A stretch of DNA of 44,999 bases, taken from assembly GCA_004295245.1 (NCBI GenBank), contig REAR01000090.1, positions 1 through 44,999 of the forward strand. Direction: 5' to 3'. This stretch comes from Sphingobacteriales bacterium. Lineage in GTDB: Bacteria; Bacteroidota; Bacteroidia; Chitinophagales; Chitinophagaceae. This document shows positions 1 to 8,147 of the stretch, one piece after another (position 1 is the stretch's first letter; each line of letters opens with the position of its first letter). The notes under the pieces are model-generated. The model saw only the letters and a list, made by a program, of their open reading frames with translations, was not told the DNA's origin and ran no database searches. The position numbers and the translations under genes are program-made.

Positions 1-153
1 AGTGCCATAATTGTATTTTTTGTTTAAAATTATTTCAACTGTCTGAACTGATACAATCTTTAATTCCTTTGTTAAACTACTCTTTATCTGTAATTATTTT
101 AAAAGGTACTGTTTTTTGGGGGAGCTACACACAGCATGCAGTTATTTTTTTTG

Positions 154-251
154 TGTAACCAGCAGCAGTGCAAATGGCAGCAGTGGTTGCTTGTTGTAAA
201 CCCCGAGTTAGTTTGTGCAGCGCTTTCGGGGCACACTGCAACTCTTGTAAC
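154..251. repeat. degenerate copy of the palindromic intergenic element
   Basis: The left end reads GTAACCAGCAGCAGTG and the right end reads CACTGCAACTCTTGTAAC, so the ends are imperfect inverted repeats like those of the better copies at 23312-23430 and 31108-31285. The central GTTGCGTCGCAC core is not preserved. An internal CCCCGA / TCGGGG pair could form a small hairpin. The rest of positions 1-578, apart from the next repeat, is A/T-rich and shows no convincing gene; open frames here lie in the repeats. Confidence 0.45.
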
Positions 252-390
252 TTTAATAAACAACAAGTTTTTATGGGCTTGTATAAACTGCATAGCTAAT
301 GAGTTTGTTTTAAATAAAAAAGAAGTTGGATTATTATTGCGCTCTGGTTTTGTAATTATGCTATCCCCTCATTAAAGCTCCGTTATATTG

Positions 391-508
391 TACTGTACAA
401 GTTTGGCTAAAGTCGGAATGCAATGCAGCAGCTACTCGTCCCTCGCAGCGTTGCCGTTAACATGTGCGACGCAACCACTGCCGCCCAAAGCCTTGCGGCT
501 GGCTACCA
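391..508. repeat. palindromic intergenic element, long-module copy
   Basis: It contains TGTACAAG, a module with CAGCTACTCG and CCTCGCAGCG, then the core GTGCGACGCAAC at 464-475, and ends near GGCTGGCTACC. The same order of blocks recurs at about 16005-16115 and, reverse-complemented, at 27224-27494 and 31108-31285. It lies just upstream of the acyl-CoA-binding protein gene. Recurrence of one block order at four places shows a dispersed element rather than chance similarity. Confidence 0.8.
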
Positions 509-578
509 AAAACTACCCTCTTACACGTAGGATATGCCAAATTAAAATACCTTATTTTCGCAAAAAACCAAGGTGCAT

Positions 579-836
579 ATGGACTTGAAAATGCTTTTTG
601 ATCAGGCGGTGGCAGATAGCAAATCGCTTAGTGAGCGGCCCAGTAATGAAACGCTTTTGCAACTTTACTCTTTATACAAACAAAGCACCGAAGGTGATGT
701 AAATACCGACCCGCCCAGCAATCCGTTTGATTTTGTGAGCAAGGCCAAGTACGAGGCATGGAGTGGCTTAAAAGGCAAAACTAAAGAAGCTGCCCAGCAA
801 GAATACGTGGATCTTATTGGCAAACTTAAAAACTAA
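579..836 (+). CDS. acyl-CoA-binding protein (ACBP fold)
   Basis: A small soluble protein of 85 residues, the usual size of a stand-alone ACBP. The conserved ACBP core is visible: LYSLYKQSTEGDVN followed by a proline-rich turn, then KYEAWSGLKGKTKEAAQQEY, which carries the Tyr, Lys and Trp positions that contact the acyl-CoA. The family binds long-chain acyl-CoA esters in the cytoplasm and buffers or delivers them to lipid metabolism. The ATG at 579 is preferred to the GTG two codons upstream. The next gene starts 5 bases after its stop, so the two are probably co-transcribed. ACBP is mainly eukaryotic but known from some bacteria. Confidence 0.9.
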   Translation: MDLKMLFDQAVADSKSLSERPSNETLLQLYSLYKQSTEGDVNTDPPSNPFDFVSKAKYEAWSGLKGKTKEAAQQEYVDLIGKLKN

Positions 837-841
837 GCCGG

Positions 842-1906
842 GTGCAGGCTGCTTTGCTTACCTATTTACGTTGCCCGGTTACCCGCAGTGCGTTGCGCCT
901 GCAACCCATTAGCTCTTGCGTAAAAGTATATAACGGTCAGGGCCGCACCATACAGTGGCAGGCTATTTTATGGGCCGATGAAGATTGGTTTTACCCGGTT
1001 ATTAATGGCATACCCCGCTTAACCGTGGAGGCGTTTATTGACTATGACGAATTTTTAAAATCGCATATTGAAGATTATGCCCAGCGCCGCTCGTTTATAG
1101 AACAAAAATATCCGGGTCTGCTGGCCTATGTGCTTAAAAAAAATAAACGCACCAAACAGAGCTTTGCGCAGGAGTGGGGCCTTTTTAACTACGAAGAAGA
1201 TAAAGTGTGGGATGCGGGTAAAGCCGGTATGCTGCAACGTTTTTTACGGGAGACGGCAGAGACGCCACAATCTCTAAACGGTAAACTTATTTTTGATGCC
1301 GGCTGCGGCAATGGATTATTAAACCAACTGGTGTCAGCAGAAGGTGCTACCATATTGGGTATGGATTTTAGCAATAGCATTGAACGGGCTTTTGATAAAA
1401 ACGAGGAAGAGAATGCTTTGTTTATACAGGGCGATGTGCAGTTTCCGCCCGTGGCTTTTGAAGTGTTTGATATTGTGCATAGCAGTGGCGTTTTAATTTG
1501 CACCAATAATACAGAGCTGTCGTTTAGCTGCATCAGCCCCTGTGTAAAGGCAGGGGGCAAGCTGAGTGTGTGGCTTTACCACCCACGAAAAGATGCTATA
1601 CACAACCTCTTTAATTTTATACGCCGCTTTACCAGCAAACTGCCAGTGAAGCTGCAATACTATTTATACAAGTTTACGCTCTTACCCATCAGCTATATTA
1701 TTAAACGCATAAAGGGCAATAAACAAAACCCCCGCGAAATGATGATTGATATACTGGACTGGTTTTCTCCTGAGTTCAGGTGGGAGCATACACACGATGA
1801 GGCAAAAGCATGGTTTTATAAACGCGGCTTTGCCAATACGGCTATTACCACCAACGAAGTGTTTGGTTTTAATATTACCGGTGTTAAAACTGCTGCTGAT
1901 AAATAG
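842..1906 (+). CDS. class I SAM-dependent methyltransferase with Trm112-like N-terminus
   Basis: 354 residues. The N-terminal ~65 residues (YLRCPVTRSALRL ... NGIPRL) resemble the Trm112/YcaR-like small domain often fused to methyltransferases of surface glycan loci. The Rossmann methyltransferase core follows: motif I FDAGCGNGLL at ~151-160, acidic motif GMDFS at ~173-177, GDVQFPP at ~197, and DIVHSSGVL at ~210. It should transfer a methyl group from S-adenosylmethionine; the substrate cannot be read from the sequence. It starts with GTG. It follows the ACBP gene closely, and its 3' end overlaps the convergent glycosyltransferase gene by 23 bases. A role in modifying a lipid or glycan is inference from context only. 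Confidence 0.82.
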   Translation: MQAALLTYLRCPVTRSALRLQPISSCVKVYNGQGRTIQWQAILWADEDWFYPVINGIPRLTVEAFIDYDEFLKSHIEDYAQRRSFIEQKYPGLLAYVLKKNKRTKQSFAQEWGLFNYEEDKVWDAGKAGMLQRFLRETAETPQSLNGKLIFDAGCGNGLLNQLVSAEGATILGMDFSNSIERAFDKNEEENALFIQGDVQFPPVAFEVFDIVHSSGVLICTNNTELSFSCISPCVKAGGKLSVWLYHPRKDAIHNLFNFIRRFTSKLPVKLQYYLYKFTLLPISYIIKRIKGNKQNPREMMIDILDWFSPEFRWEHTHDEAKAWFYKRGFANTAITTNEVFGFNITGVKTAADK

Positions 1907-3044
1907 CTGTTAACTGCTGCGCCACTACCGGGTAACTGAATTTTTCTTTTGTAATAGCGGCAATATTATTTTTATTAAATGCCTGCGGATGGTTTTTTAG
2001 TTGCAACATTGCATGGGCTAAAGCAGGGGCATTGTAATTTTCTACCACCAGGCCTGTGCTATTGGGCACTACTGTTTCTTCAAACACTTTATAGTTGCTT
2101 ACAATAACGGGCAGCCCGCAAGCCTGCGCTTCTATTACTACAATGCCAAAACTTTCGTAGCGGCTGCAGAGTAGTAATGCGTTTGCCTGTTGCAGTGCTT
2201 TGCTTAATTGCTGGTGCGTAGCTTCTGCATAAAAATGTACTGCGTTTGCTATATGCAGTTGCTGGCACAGGGCTTTTAATGCTGGCCGCTGCGGGCCATA
2301 TAAATGCAATACCATGCTGTTGTTTTGCTGGTATGCAATGGCAAAGGCTTCTAATAACAGTTCGGGGTTCTTGGGGTAATCCAGCGAGGAAATATGGATG
2401 TAATGAAACCGGCCATCATTTGCAGTAGCAGCAGGGTAGAAGCTATCGGTATCTACCACATTGGGTACTACTATGGCGTTACGGTTAAACCATTGTTTTA
2501 AATAAGTAGCCAGGTGCGCCGATACACTCACCACTGCTTTGGCTTCTTTGTACACTTTTTTATACAGCCATTTATTAATAAAGTTGGTGCTGCGGTAATT
2601 GGGGTTGGCCTCTGGTAAAAACCAGCCATTGCGTTCTACAATAATAAAGGGCAGTTTAAATTTTTGTTTAGCCCATACGGCAGGCAGTCCAGCTTTCATG
2701 GCCACGTTTACCTGTATGCCGTTGGGCAAACCATTTTCTGCAATATGCTTTTTTATTTGCTGTATAAACAGTTTATAATACTGTATGGTGGAATATGTTT
2801 TTGCTACCAGCACCCCCCATTTGGCGGGCACCCCATAATACAGTTTTATAATTTCTAAATTGGGGTGTGGCTGTTCTGTAACGGTTTCTGTTTTACCTGC
2901 GGGCAGGTTGGGGTCTTTCTTTACAAACAGCAGGGTAATTTTACTAAGTGCAGCAGCAGCAAGGGCCAGCCGCTCTATCGGGTCGCCCTCAAAAGCATTA
3001 AGGCGGTTAGGAAACCAACTGCATAACCAAAGTACTTTTTTCAT
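1884..3044 (-). CDS. glycosyltransferase family 4 (GT-B fold)
   Basis: 386 residues. The N-terminus MKKVLWLCSWFPNRLNAFEGD is typical of GT4 enzymes, which carry a Ser-Trp-P(N/S) loop and a GD(F/P)xx segment. The C-terminal donor-binding domain has the E-x7-E signature at E297 and E305 (RYESFGIVVIEAQACGLPVIVS region) and an ISSLDYPKNPELLLEAF segment at ~218-233. These enzymes move a sugar from a nucleotide donor onto a growing glycan at the inner membrane. A polysaccharide flippase gene starts just upstream on the same strand with a ~29 base spacer, so an operon for a surface polysaccharide or glycolipid is likely (inference). Confidence 0.9.
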   Translation of the reverse strand: MKKVLWLCSWFPNRLNAFEGDPIERLALAAAALSKITLLFVKKDPNLPAGKTETVTEQPHPNLEIIKLYYGVPAKWGVLVAKTYSTIQYYKLFIQQIKKHIAENGLPNGIQVNVAMKAGLPAVWAKQKFKLPFIIVERNGWFLPEANPNYRSTNFINKWLYKKVYKEAKAVVSVSAHLATYLKQWFNRNAIVVPNVVDTDSFYPAATANDGRFHYIHISSLDYPKNPELLLEAFAIAYQQNNSMVLHLYGPQRPALKALCQQLHIANAVHFYAEATHQQLSKALQQANALLLCSRYESFGIVVIEAQACGLPVIVSNYKVFEETVVPNSTGLVVENYNAPALAHAMLQLKNHPQAFNKNNIAAITKEKFSYPVVAQQLTAIYQQQF

Positions 3045-3073
3045 GTAGTGCTGCTGTGTGCCGGCAAATATCT

Positions 3074-4381
3074 TTACTTATTTGGTGGCAGCAATAGTTT
3101 TTTAATTTCTGTAAAAGAAAACTGTCGGTTATAAAAAAAGCTGCCAATACCGGTGGCGTATTTTTTATTAAACTGCAACAACAGATAACCCATGTATAAC
3201 AGATAGCCCACACTGCTTACTGCTGCTGCTGCTGCAATGCCATAAACGGGTATCAGCCACCAATCGCCCAGCACTATTATTACCAATGCCAGTATGCCGC
3301 CTGTTAAATTATGCTTCACCAAATTTAAACCTGCAAAATGCGCCGCCACCACCCGCACCACTGTTAATGCTAATATGCCCGGTATTAATAAAACAAATGG
3401 GGTGTACATATTATTAAAGCTGCTGCCAAACACCCATACAAATAACCAGTGGCCGCTTACTGCCAGCATTGCACAGCCCAAAACACACAACCAAAAAAGA
3501 TAGAAAGCCAGTTTTTTTACCGGCTGGTGCAGGGCTTGCTGGTTGGCATTGGCCGTTTCCGGAAAAACAGCACCGGCCATAATAGTGGGCAATAATAATA
3601 ACAGTTGCGCCAGTTTAGAAGCTTGTATATAATTACCCAAATCTTCTGCAGCACAAACGGTGCAGGTTTTTTTTACCAGCCAATAATCTATTCTATAAAG
3701 TAAAAAGAAAACAATATTAGTAACCAGCGATAACATGGAGTAGTTTACCAACAGCCGCAATTCTGTTGCTGTAGGTAATTGCATTTTTTCTGCCAGGCGG
3801 TTGCTGCGCAAAAAAGCCATGCTTAACAAAACCCCTTGCACCAAAAAATTTATAAAATATACTTTTAATGCAAGCGCTGGTGCATTACCGGCGCCTTTGC
3901 TAAACAAAAGCACAATAACAACACTGGTAATTATATTGGCAACACTCATAATGCCATTGGGCAACTGATAGTTTTGCTGTGTATAAAACAACGCACAAAA
4001 ATAGTTGGTTAAAATAAGTCCGGTGGTATAGGTTAGTGCAAACAGTATAAACTCCTTTTTACTGTAAGGGGCAGCATCATTTACATAAAACAACCACAAC
4101 AGGCCTACAATAAGCAGTGCTGCCACTGCCGACCATATTAAACTAAGCGTTGCCAGTTTGTTGCGACTGATTTTTTTTTGAGCAGCATAATACGTCATGC
4201 CACTTTCTAAACTTAAACTGGCCAGCAGCAGAATAAAAGAAAAATAATTTGATATATAGTAAATCCAACCCGTGGCAGCAGCCTCGTAGTAGCGGGATAC
4301 AATAATGTTCAACAGCAGTACCGTAAAAAAATAAATGCCTCTCCACAGTAAACTGCTAAATAGTACCTGTTTAAATTTCAT
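3074..4381 (-). CDS. polysaccharide / lipid-linked oligosaccharide flippase (Wzx/MATE-like)
   Basis: 435 residues, almost entirely hydrophobic, with about 12-14 predicted membrane segments starting at residue ~10 (LLWRGIYFFTVLLLNIIVSRYY). The length, helix pattern and basic start MKFKQ fit the MOP superfamily polysaccharide transporters (Wzx, PST), which flip lipid-linked glycan units across the inner membrane. It is the first gene of a two-gene minus-strand unit with the GT4 glycosyltransferase. The region upstream is shared divergently with the potassium-channel gene and contains a palindromic repeat. Assignment rests on topology and neighbour rather than a sharp motif. Confidence 0.82.
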   Translation of the reverse strand: MKFKQVLFSSLLWRGIYFFTVLLLNIIVSRYYEAAATGWIYYISNYFSFILLLASLSLESGMTYYAAQKKISRNKLATLSLIWSAVAALLIVGLLWLFYVNDAAPYSKKEFILFALTYTTGLILTNYFCALFYTQQNYQLPNGIMSVANIITSVVIVLLFSKGAGNAPALALKVYFINFLVQGVLLSMAFLRSNRLAEKMQLPTATELRLLVNYSMLSLVTNIVFFLLYRIDYWLVKKTCTVCAAEDLGNYIQASKLAQLLLLLPTIMAGAVFPETANANQQALHQPVKKLAFYLFWLCVLGCAMLAVSGHWLFVWVFGSSFNNMYTPFVLLIPGILALTVVRVVAAHFAGLNLVKHNLTGGILALVIIVLGDWWLIPVYGIAAAAAVSSVGYLLYMGYLLLQFNKKYATGIGSFFYNRQFSFTEIKKLLLPPNK

Positions 4382-4445
4382 GATAGTCGTTTACTGCAAT
4401 CTTGTCGGCTTATGGCAAGCTTGCATTAAATTTGGTAGACCTATT

Positions 4446-4543
4446 GTTGGTAGCGGGCAGCAGTGGTACTATATAGCCTCCGTTGCGTCGCACCCTTCAA
4501 CTGTATATCTTTATTCAACCGGTGTTGCATTGCTGCAATGCTG
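4446..4543. repeat. palindromic intergenic element
   Basis: The core GTTGCGTCGCAC lies at 4482-4493, preceded by GTTGGTAGCGGGCAGCAGTGG and followed by AACCGGTGTTGCATTGCTGC. It lies in the divergent spacer between the flippase and the potassium-channel genes. The second half of the palindrome is decayed. An in-frame extension of the channel gene through this element is judged spurious. Confidence 0.7.
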
Positions 4544-4557
4544 TAAATTTAAGCCAG

Positions 4558-5553
4558 ATGGCATTACTGCGAAAAATAAATACAAGAGCCAAAGCAGAAG
4601 ACAATACGGGCTTTGGGGCAAACAGTTCATACAGTGGCGGTAGGTTTATAAACCGCGATGGATCGCCCAATATTATTAAACGGGGCTTACCCTTTTGGGA
4701 TAGAAACAGTATTTATCATACGCTCATTGGTTACTCCAGCTGGAAGTTTCTATTGGTGGTAATAGGCGGCTTTGTCCTTATTAACCTTGCCTTTGCCAGT
4801 TTGTATTATCTTATTGGTATCGATCATTTAGGAGGTATGGCACCCGGCACCCCATTAGAAAATTTTGGAGAAGCTTTTTTCTTCAGTGCCCAAACATTTA
4901 CCACGGTAGGTTATGGCCGCATCAGTCCGGTGGGTTTTGTTACCAGTTTTATTGCAGCATTAGAAGCCTTAATAGGATTGCTGTGTTTTGCAGTAGCCAC
5001 CGGTTTGCTGTATGGCAGGTTTGCCAAACCCAAAGCGTATTTACGTTTCAGCGATTATGCAGTAATTGCACCTTACCGTGGCGGCACAGCTTTTATGATC
5101 AGAATGTCTCCGTTTAAAAATAACCAGTTGCTGGATGCAGAAGCAAAGGTATCGCTTGGTATGAAAGTGGATGAAGGCGGGCAAATAATGAATCGCTTTT
5201 TCAACCTGGATCTTGAAATTTCTAAAGTAAATGCTTTAACGCTTAGCTGGACGCTGGTGCACCCCATTACAGAAAAAAGCCCGCTGTATAATTTAAAACC
5301 AGAAGAATATGAAAGCCTGAGTACGGAGTTTTTAATTTTTATAAAAGCGTTTGATGAATCTTTTTCTAACAATGTGGTAGCCCGCAGTTCTTATACTGCT
5401 AAAGAAATTGTATTTGGGGCAAAGTTTAAACCTATGTATTACCCCAATGAAGAGCGCAATAAAACCATATTAGATTTAGGCCGCCTCAATGAAATTGAAA
5501 TGGTGGCCTTACCCACACCGGTATTGATACAGGAAATAAATACAGCCGAGTAA
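4558..5553 (+). CDS. inward-rectifier potassium channel, KirBac type
   Basis: 331 residues from the ATG at 4558. TM1 is at ~63-87, a pore helix leads to the K+ selectivity filter TVGYG at 116-120 (FFFSAQTFTTVGYGRISPVGF), and TM2 is at ~127-150. The cytoplasmic C-terminal ~180 residues form the immunoglobulin-like Kir domain, with AYLRFSDYAVIAPYRGGTAFMIR typical of the family. The protein should conduct K+ across the inner membrane. An upstream in-frame ATG at 4483 lies inside the repeat element, so the later start is chosen. The gene is monocistronic and converges on the ABC ATPase gene. Confidence 0.93.
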   Translation: MALLRKINTRAKAEDNTGFGANSSYSGGRFINRDGSPNIIKRGLPFWDRNSIYHTLIGYSSWKFLLVVIGGFVLINLAFASLYYLIGIDHLGGMAPGTPLENFGEAFFFSAQTFTTVGYGRISPVGFVTSFIAALEALIGLLCFAVATGLLYGRFAKPKAYLRFSDYAVIAPYRGGTAFMIRMSPFKNNQLLDAEAKVSLGMKVDEGGQIMNRFFNLDLEISKVNALTLSWTLVHPITEKSPLYNLKPEEYESLSTEFLIFIKAFDESFSNNVVARSSYTAKEIVFGAKFKPMYYPNEERNKTILDLGRLNEIEMVALPTPVLIQEINTAE

Positions 5554-5612
5554 TTTTTTAACTATACAAGAGAAATGCTTTAATGCCTCGTATTGCTTAT
5601 ATGGTTCAGAAA

Positions 5613-5624
5613 AGGGTTAACCCT
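5613..5624. other. perfect 12-base palindrome in a convergent spacer
   Basis: AGGGTTAACCCT lies between the stop codons of the potassium-channel and ABC ATPase genes. It may act as a short bidirectional stem, but there is no clear T-tract, so a terminator role is only possible. Confidence 0.3.
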
Positions 5625-5630
5625 ATAAGA

Positions 5631-6395
5631 TTATGCTTCTTCTCTTAAAGTATGCCCGGTTAAATGTATAAACACATCTTCCAGATTGGCTTTTTTAACT
5701 TCTTTGGGGCGTTCAAAACCGGTGGCCACTAAATTGTCTATTAATTTATCGGGGCTTTCTAATGCTATTATTTTACCACTATCGATGATGGCAACACGGT
5801 CGCACAGTATTTCTGCTTCATCCATATAGTGCGTGGTTATAATAACGGTAGTGCCTTTTTTACGTATGTCCAATATCAGCTCCCATAAGTTGCGGCGGGC
5901 TTGTGGGTCAAGGCCGGTGGTGGGCTCGTCTAAAAAAATAATTTTGGGTTCGTTTATTAAAGTAGTGGCAATAGAAAAACGTTGTTTTTGTCCGCCGCTC
6001 AGTTCTTTGTATTTGGCTTTTGCTTTATCCTGCAGGTTTACTTTAGCCAGCAGCTCAGCGGCATCTACATTTTTATTGTATAAACCGGCAAACAGGCCTA
6101 TCAGTTCTGTAAGCGAGAGGCCGGGGTAGTAACCACTGGTTTGCAATTGCACGCCAATACATTTTTTTATTTCGTTGGGGTCTTTGTCTAAATCAAAACC
6201 ATCTACGGTAATGGTGCCCGATGTTTTTTCTCTGAGGGTTTCAATAATTTCAAGCGTAGTGCTTTTACCCGCGCCGTTTGGGCCCAGCAAGCCAAAAATT
6301 TCTCCTTCCAGTACATTAAAGCTGATGCCTTTTACTGCTTCAAAATTACCGTATTTTTTATGCAGGTTTTGTACTGCTATAATTGTTTTACTCAT
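5631..6395 (-). CDS. ABC transporter ATP-binding protein (drug-resistance/ABC-2 exporter type)
   Basis: 254 residues with a complete nucleotide-binding domain: Walker A GPNGAGKST at 38-46, Q-loop near Q83-Q85, signature LSGGQKQR at 132-139, Walker B IIFLDEP at 152-158, and switch histidine H189 in ITTHYMDEAE. The C-terminal LEDVFIHLTGHTLREE is typical of the CcmA/DrrA-like ATPases that pair with ABC-2 permeases. No permease gene lies next to it. It starts 8 bases after the stop of the DUF2520 gene on the same strand, so those two are probably co-transcribed. The substrate is unknown. Confidence 0.93.
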   Translation of the reverse strand: MSKTIIAVQNLHKKYGNFEAVKGISFNVLEGEIFGLLGPNGAGKSTTLEIIETLREKTSGTITVDGFDLDKDPNEIKKCIGVQLQTSGYYPGLSLTELIGLFAGLYNKNVDAAELLAKVNLQDKAKAKYKELSGGQKQRFSIATTLINEPKIIFLDEPTTGLDPQARRNLWELILDIRKKGTTVIITTHYMDEAEILCDRVAIIDSGKIIALESPDKLIDNLVATGFERPKEVKKANLEDVFIHLTGHTLREEA

Positions 6396-6403
6396 AGTGG
6401 TTA

Positions 6404-7168
6404 TTATACTTTATGAAAATGCCGGATGCTTTTGCTAAGCACTTCATAAATATGTTTTAAAGGTTCGTTGTCTTTTAATAAATCAATATGTTTTTGCAAG
6501 GTGGTGGTATCGTTTCTTATTGCGGGCCCTGTTTGCACTTCTGCCGGCGAATACAATTGTATGCGGTTGGCGGTTTCCTGCAGCAGCGGGTGCAGCTTTT
6601 TAAAGTTAAGGTTATGCTGTATGCAATACTCTTCTGCTAATGCATACAGGTGGTTGGTAAAATTGCTTACCAGCACAGCTGCTAAGTGCAGGTGCAGGCG
6701 TTGCGCATCATTCAGCTCTGTTACCAGGGGCGATATGCTTTGGGCAATAGCCGTTAACTGTTCTAAACTTTTTGTGTTATTTGCTTCTACAATAATGGGC
6801 GTGGTGGGCAGGTCTTTTACATCTTTACGCAGGCTTTGCAGCGGATAAAACAAGCCATAATTGCCAGAGATGCTTTTTAATACTTTAATAGGCACAGCGC
6901 CGGCAGTGTGTGCCACCAGCTTATTATCAAGGTCAATATAATCAGATAGGTTTTGTAACACATCGTCTGATACGGCCACCAAATAAAAATCGGCGTTTTT
7001 ATGTAACTGGCTCCAACTGCTGCAATATGGCGCTTCTAAAATCAATGCCAGTTCATTGGCAACAATAGGGGTGCGGCCAAATACCTGCACAATACGGTGG
7101 CCGGCTGCTTTTAATTTGCGGCCTAAAACAGTGGCTACATTGCCGGTGCCTATAATTACAATATCCAT
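6404..7168 (-). CDS. Rossmann-fold protein with DUF2520 domain
   Basis: 254 residues. The N-terminus MDIVIIGTGNVATVLGRKLKAAGH is a dinucleotide-binding beta-alpha-beta with GxGNxA, as in F420/NADP oxidoreductase-like proteins. The C-terminal half (LTAIAQSISPLVTELNDAQRLHLHLAAVLVSNFTNHLYALAE...) matches the all-helical DUF2520 domain, including the conserved H-AAV-SNF-NHL pattern. Such proteins resemble ketopantoate or pyrroline-5-carboxylate reductases, but the substrate is not known. It is followed at once by the ABC ATPase gene. The upstream spacer is divergent with the hydrolase gene and contains a repeat half-element. Confidence 0.85.
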   Translation of the reverse strand: MDIVIIGTGNVATVLGRKLKAAGHRIVQVFGRTPIVANELALILEAPYCSSWSQLHKNADFYLVAVSDDVLQNLSDYIDLDNKLVAHTAGAVPIKVLKSISGNYGLFYPLQSLRKDVKDLPTTPIIVEANNTKSLEQLTAIAQSISPLVTELNDAQRLHLHLAAVLVSNFTNHLYALAEEYCIQHNLNFKKLHPLLQETANRIQLYSPAEVQTGPAIRNDTTTLQKHIDLLKDNEPLKHIYEVLSKSIRHFHKV

Positions 7169-7244
7169 CTGCTATCTTTGAGGCGTATTAAACAGAACCG
7201 TAAATTTAAGTATTACTATAGTTGCATAAAGATACAGGGCACAA

Positions 7245-7258
7245 GTGTGCGACGCAAC
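7245..7258. repeat. half copy of the palindromic intergenic element core
   Basis: The core GTGCGACGCAAC is at 7247-7258 in the divergent spacer. Only one half of the palindrome is evident. A GTG at 7245 could extend the downstream hydrolase frame through this core, but the ATG at 7305 is a more credible start. Confidence 0.6.
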
Positions 7259-7304
7259 AAAAGTTGAGGGTGGTGATACTGTTGGGTTCAATAAAAAGCA
7301 AATT

Positions 7305-8147
7305 ATGAAGCTGGCACAAAAAATGGCTGTTAATTATTACCGGGCAAAATTAAACCTGCTGGCACTTGTTAGCAAGGAAAGGGCGGCAAAGGCAGCGTTT
7401 AAATTATTTTCTACCCCAATAAGAAAAACAAAAAAGAAATGGCCGGCCGTGTTTGGCAAAGCAGAGCGCTTACATTTTATGCTGGGCAACAAAAAGATAA
7501 GGGGCTATCGGTTTAATAAAGGGGGTGTAAAAAAAGTATTAATCATACATGGCTTTGAAAGTAGTGTACGCAATTTTGACCAATACATTCACCCGCTGCT
7601 TAAAAAAGATTATGAAGTGCTGGCTTTTGATGCACCCGGCCACGGAGACAGTGATGGCAAACGCATTATTTTACCGATGTATCTGGATATGATTGCTGCT
7701 GTTTACCATCAATACGGCCCAATAGATAGTTTTATGGCACATTCTTTTGGTGGTATAGCGCTGGTACATTTTTTAGAAACCATTGCCACCACCCCGCAAC
7801 TAAAAGTGGCATTACTTGCACCCATGACGGAAACCACCACGGCCATTGATAGCTTTTTTGATTTTTTAAAAATAGATACTGAAGTAAGAGCGCCTTTTGA
7901 AAATATTATTACAGCTATACGAGGGATGCCTCCCAGTCATTATTCAACAGCAAGAGCTTTATCGTTAATAAATGCTGCTGTTTTTTGGGTGCACGATGAA
8001 GAAGATGATATAACCCCGTATGCAGATGTGGTGCCAGTAATTGAGAAACAATACCCGCATGTATCTTTTTTAATAACAAAAGGCCTGGGCCATCGGCGCA
8101 TTTACCGCGATACTAAAATAGTAAAAGCTATTGTTGATTTTCTTTAG
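7305..8147 (+). CDS. alpha/beta hydrolase
   Basis: 280 residues from the ATG at 7305. Alpha/beta-hydrolase landmarks are in order: strand and oxyanion loop VLIIHGFESSVRNFDQYI, then VLAFDAPGHGDSDGK, the nucleophile elbow AHSFGG (G/A-x-S-x-G with catalytic Ser), a late acid in WVHDEEDDITPY, and the His in LITKGLGHRRIYRD. The family includes esterases, lipases and peptidases; the substrate cannot be told. There is no signal peptide, so it is probably cytoplasmic. Its 3' end overlaps the convergent EamA gene by 20 bases. Confidence 0.88.
   Translation: MKLAQKMAVNYYRAKLNLLALVSKERAAKAAFKLFSTPIRKTKKKWPAVFGKAERLHFMLGNKKIRGYRFNKGGVKKVLIIHGFESSVRNFDQYIHPLLKKDYEVLAFDAPGHGDSDGKRIILPMYLDMIAAVYHQYGPIDSFMAHSFGGIALVHFLETIATTPQLKVALLAPMTETTTAIDSFFDFLKIDTEVRAPFENIITAIRGMPPSHYSTARALSLINAAVFWVHDEEDDITPYADVVPVIEKQYPHVSFLITKGLGHRRIYRDTKIVKAIVDFL

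Noticed and set aside
136-588. Two short plus-strand frames near the left edge
   Set aside because: They lie in the palindromic repeats, have Cys-rich and unlikely compositions, and lack family motifs. The acyl-CoA-binding gene starts at 579 in another frame.
4483-4557. N-terminal extension of the potassium channel
   Set aside because: The extension reads through a repeat element and lacks family similarity. The ATG at 4558 gives a normal KirBac N-terminus.
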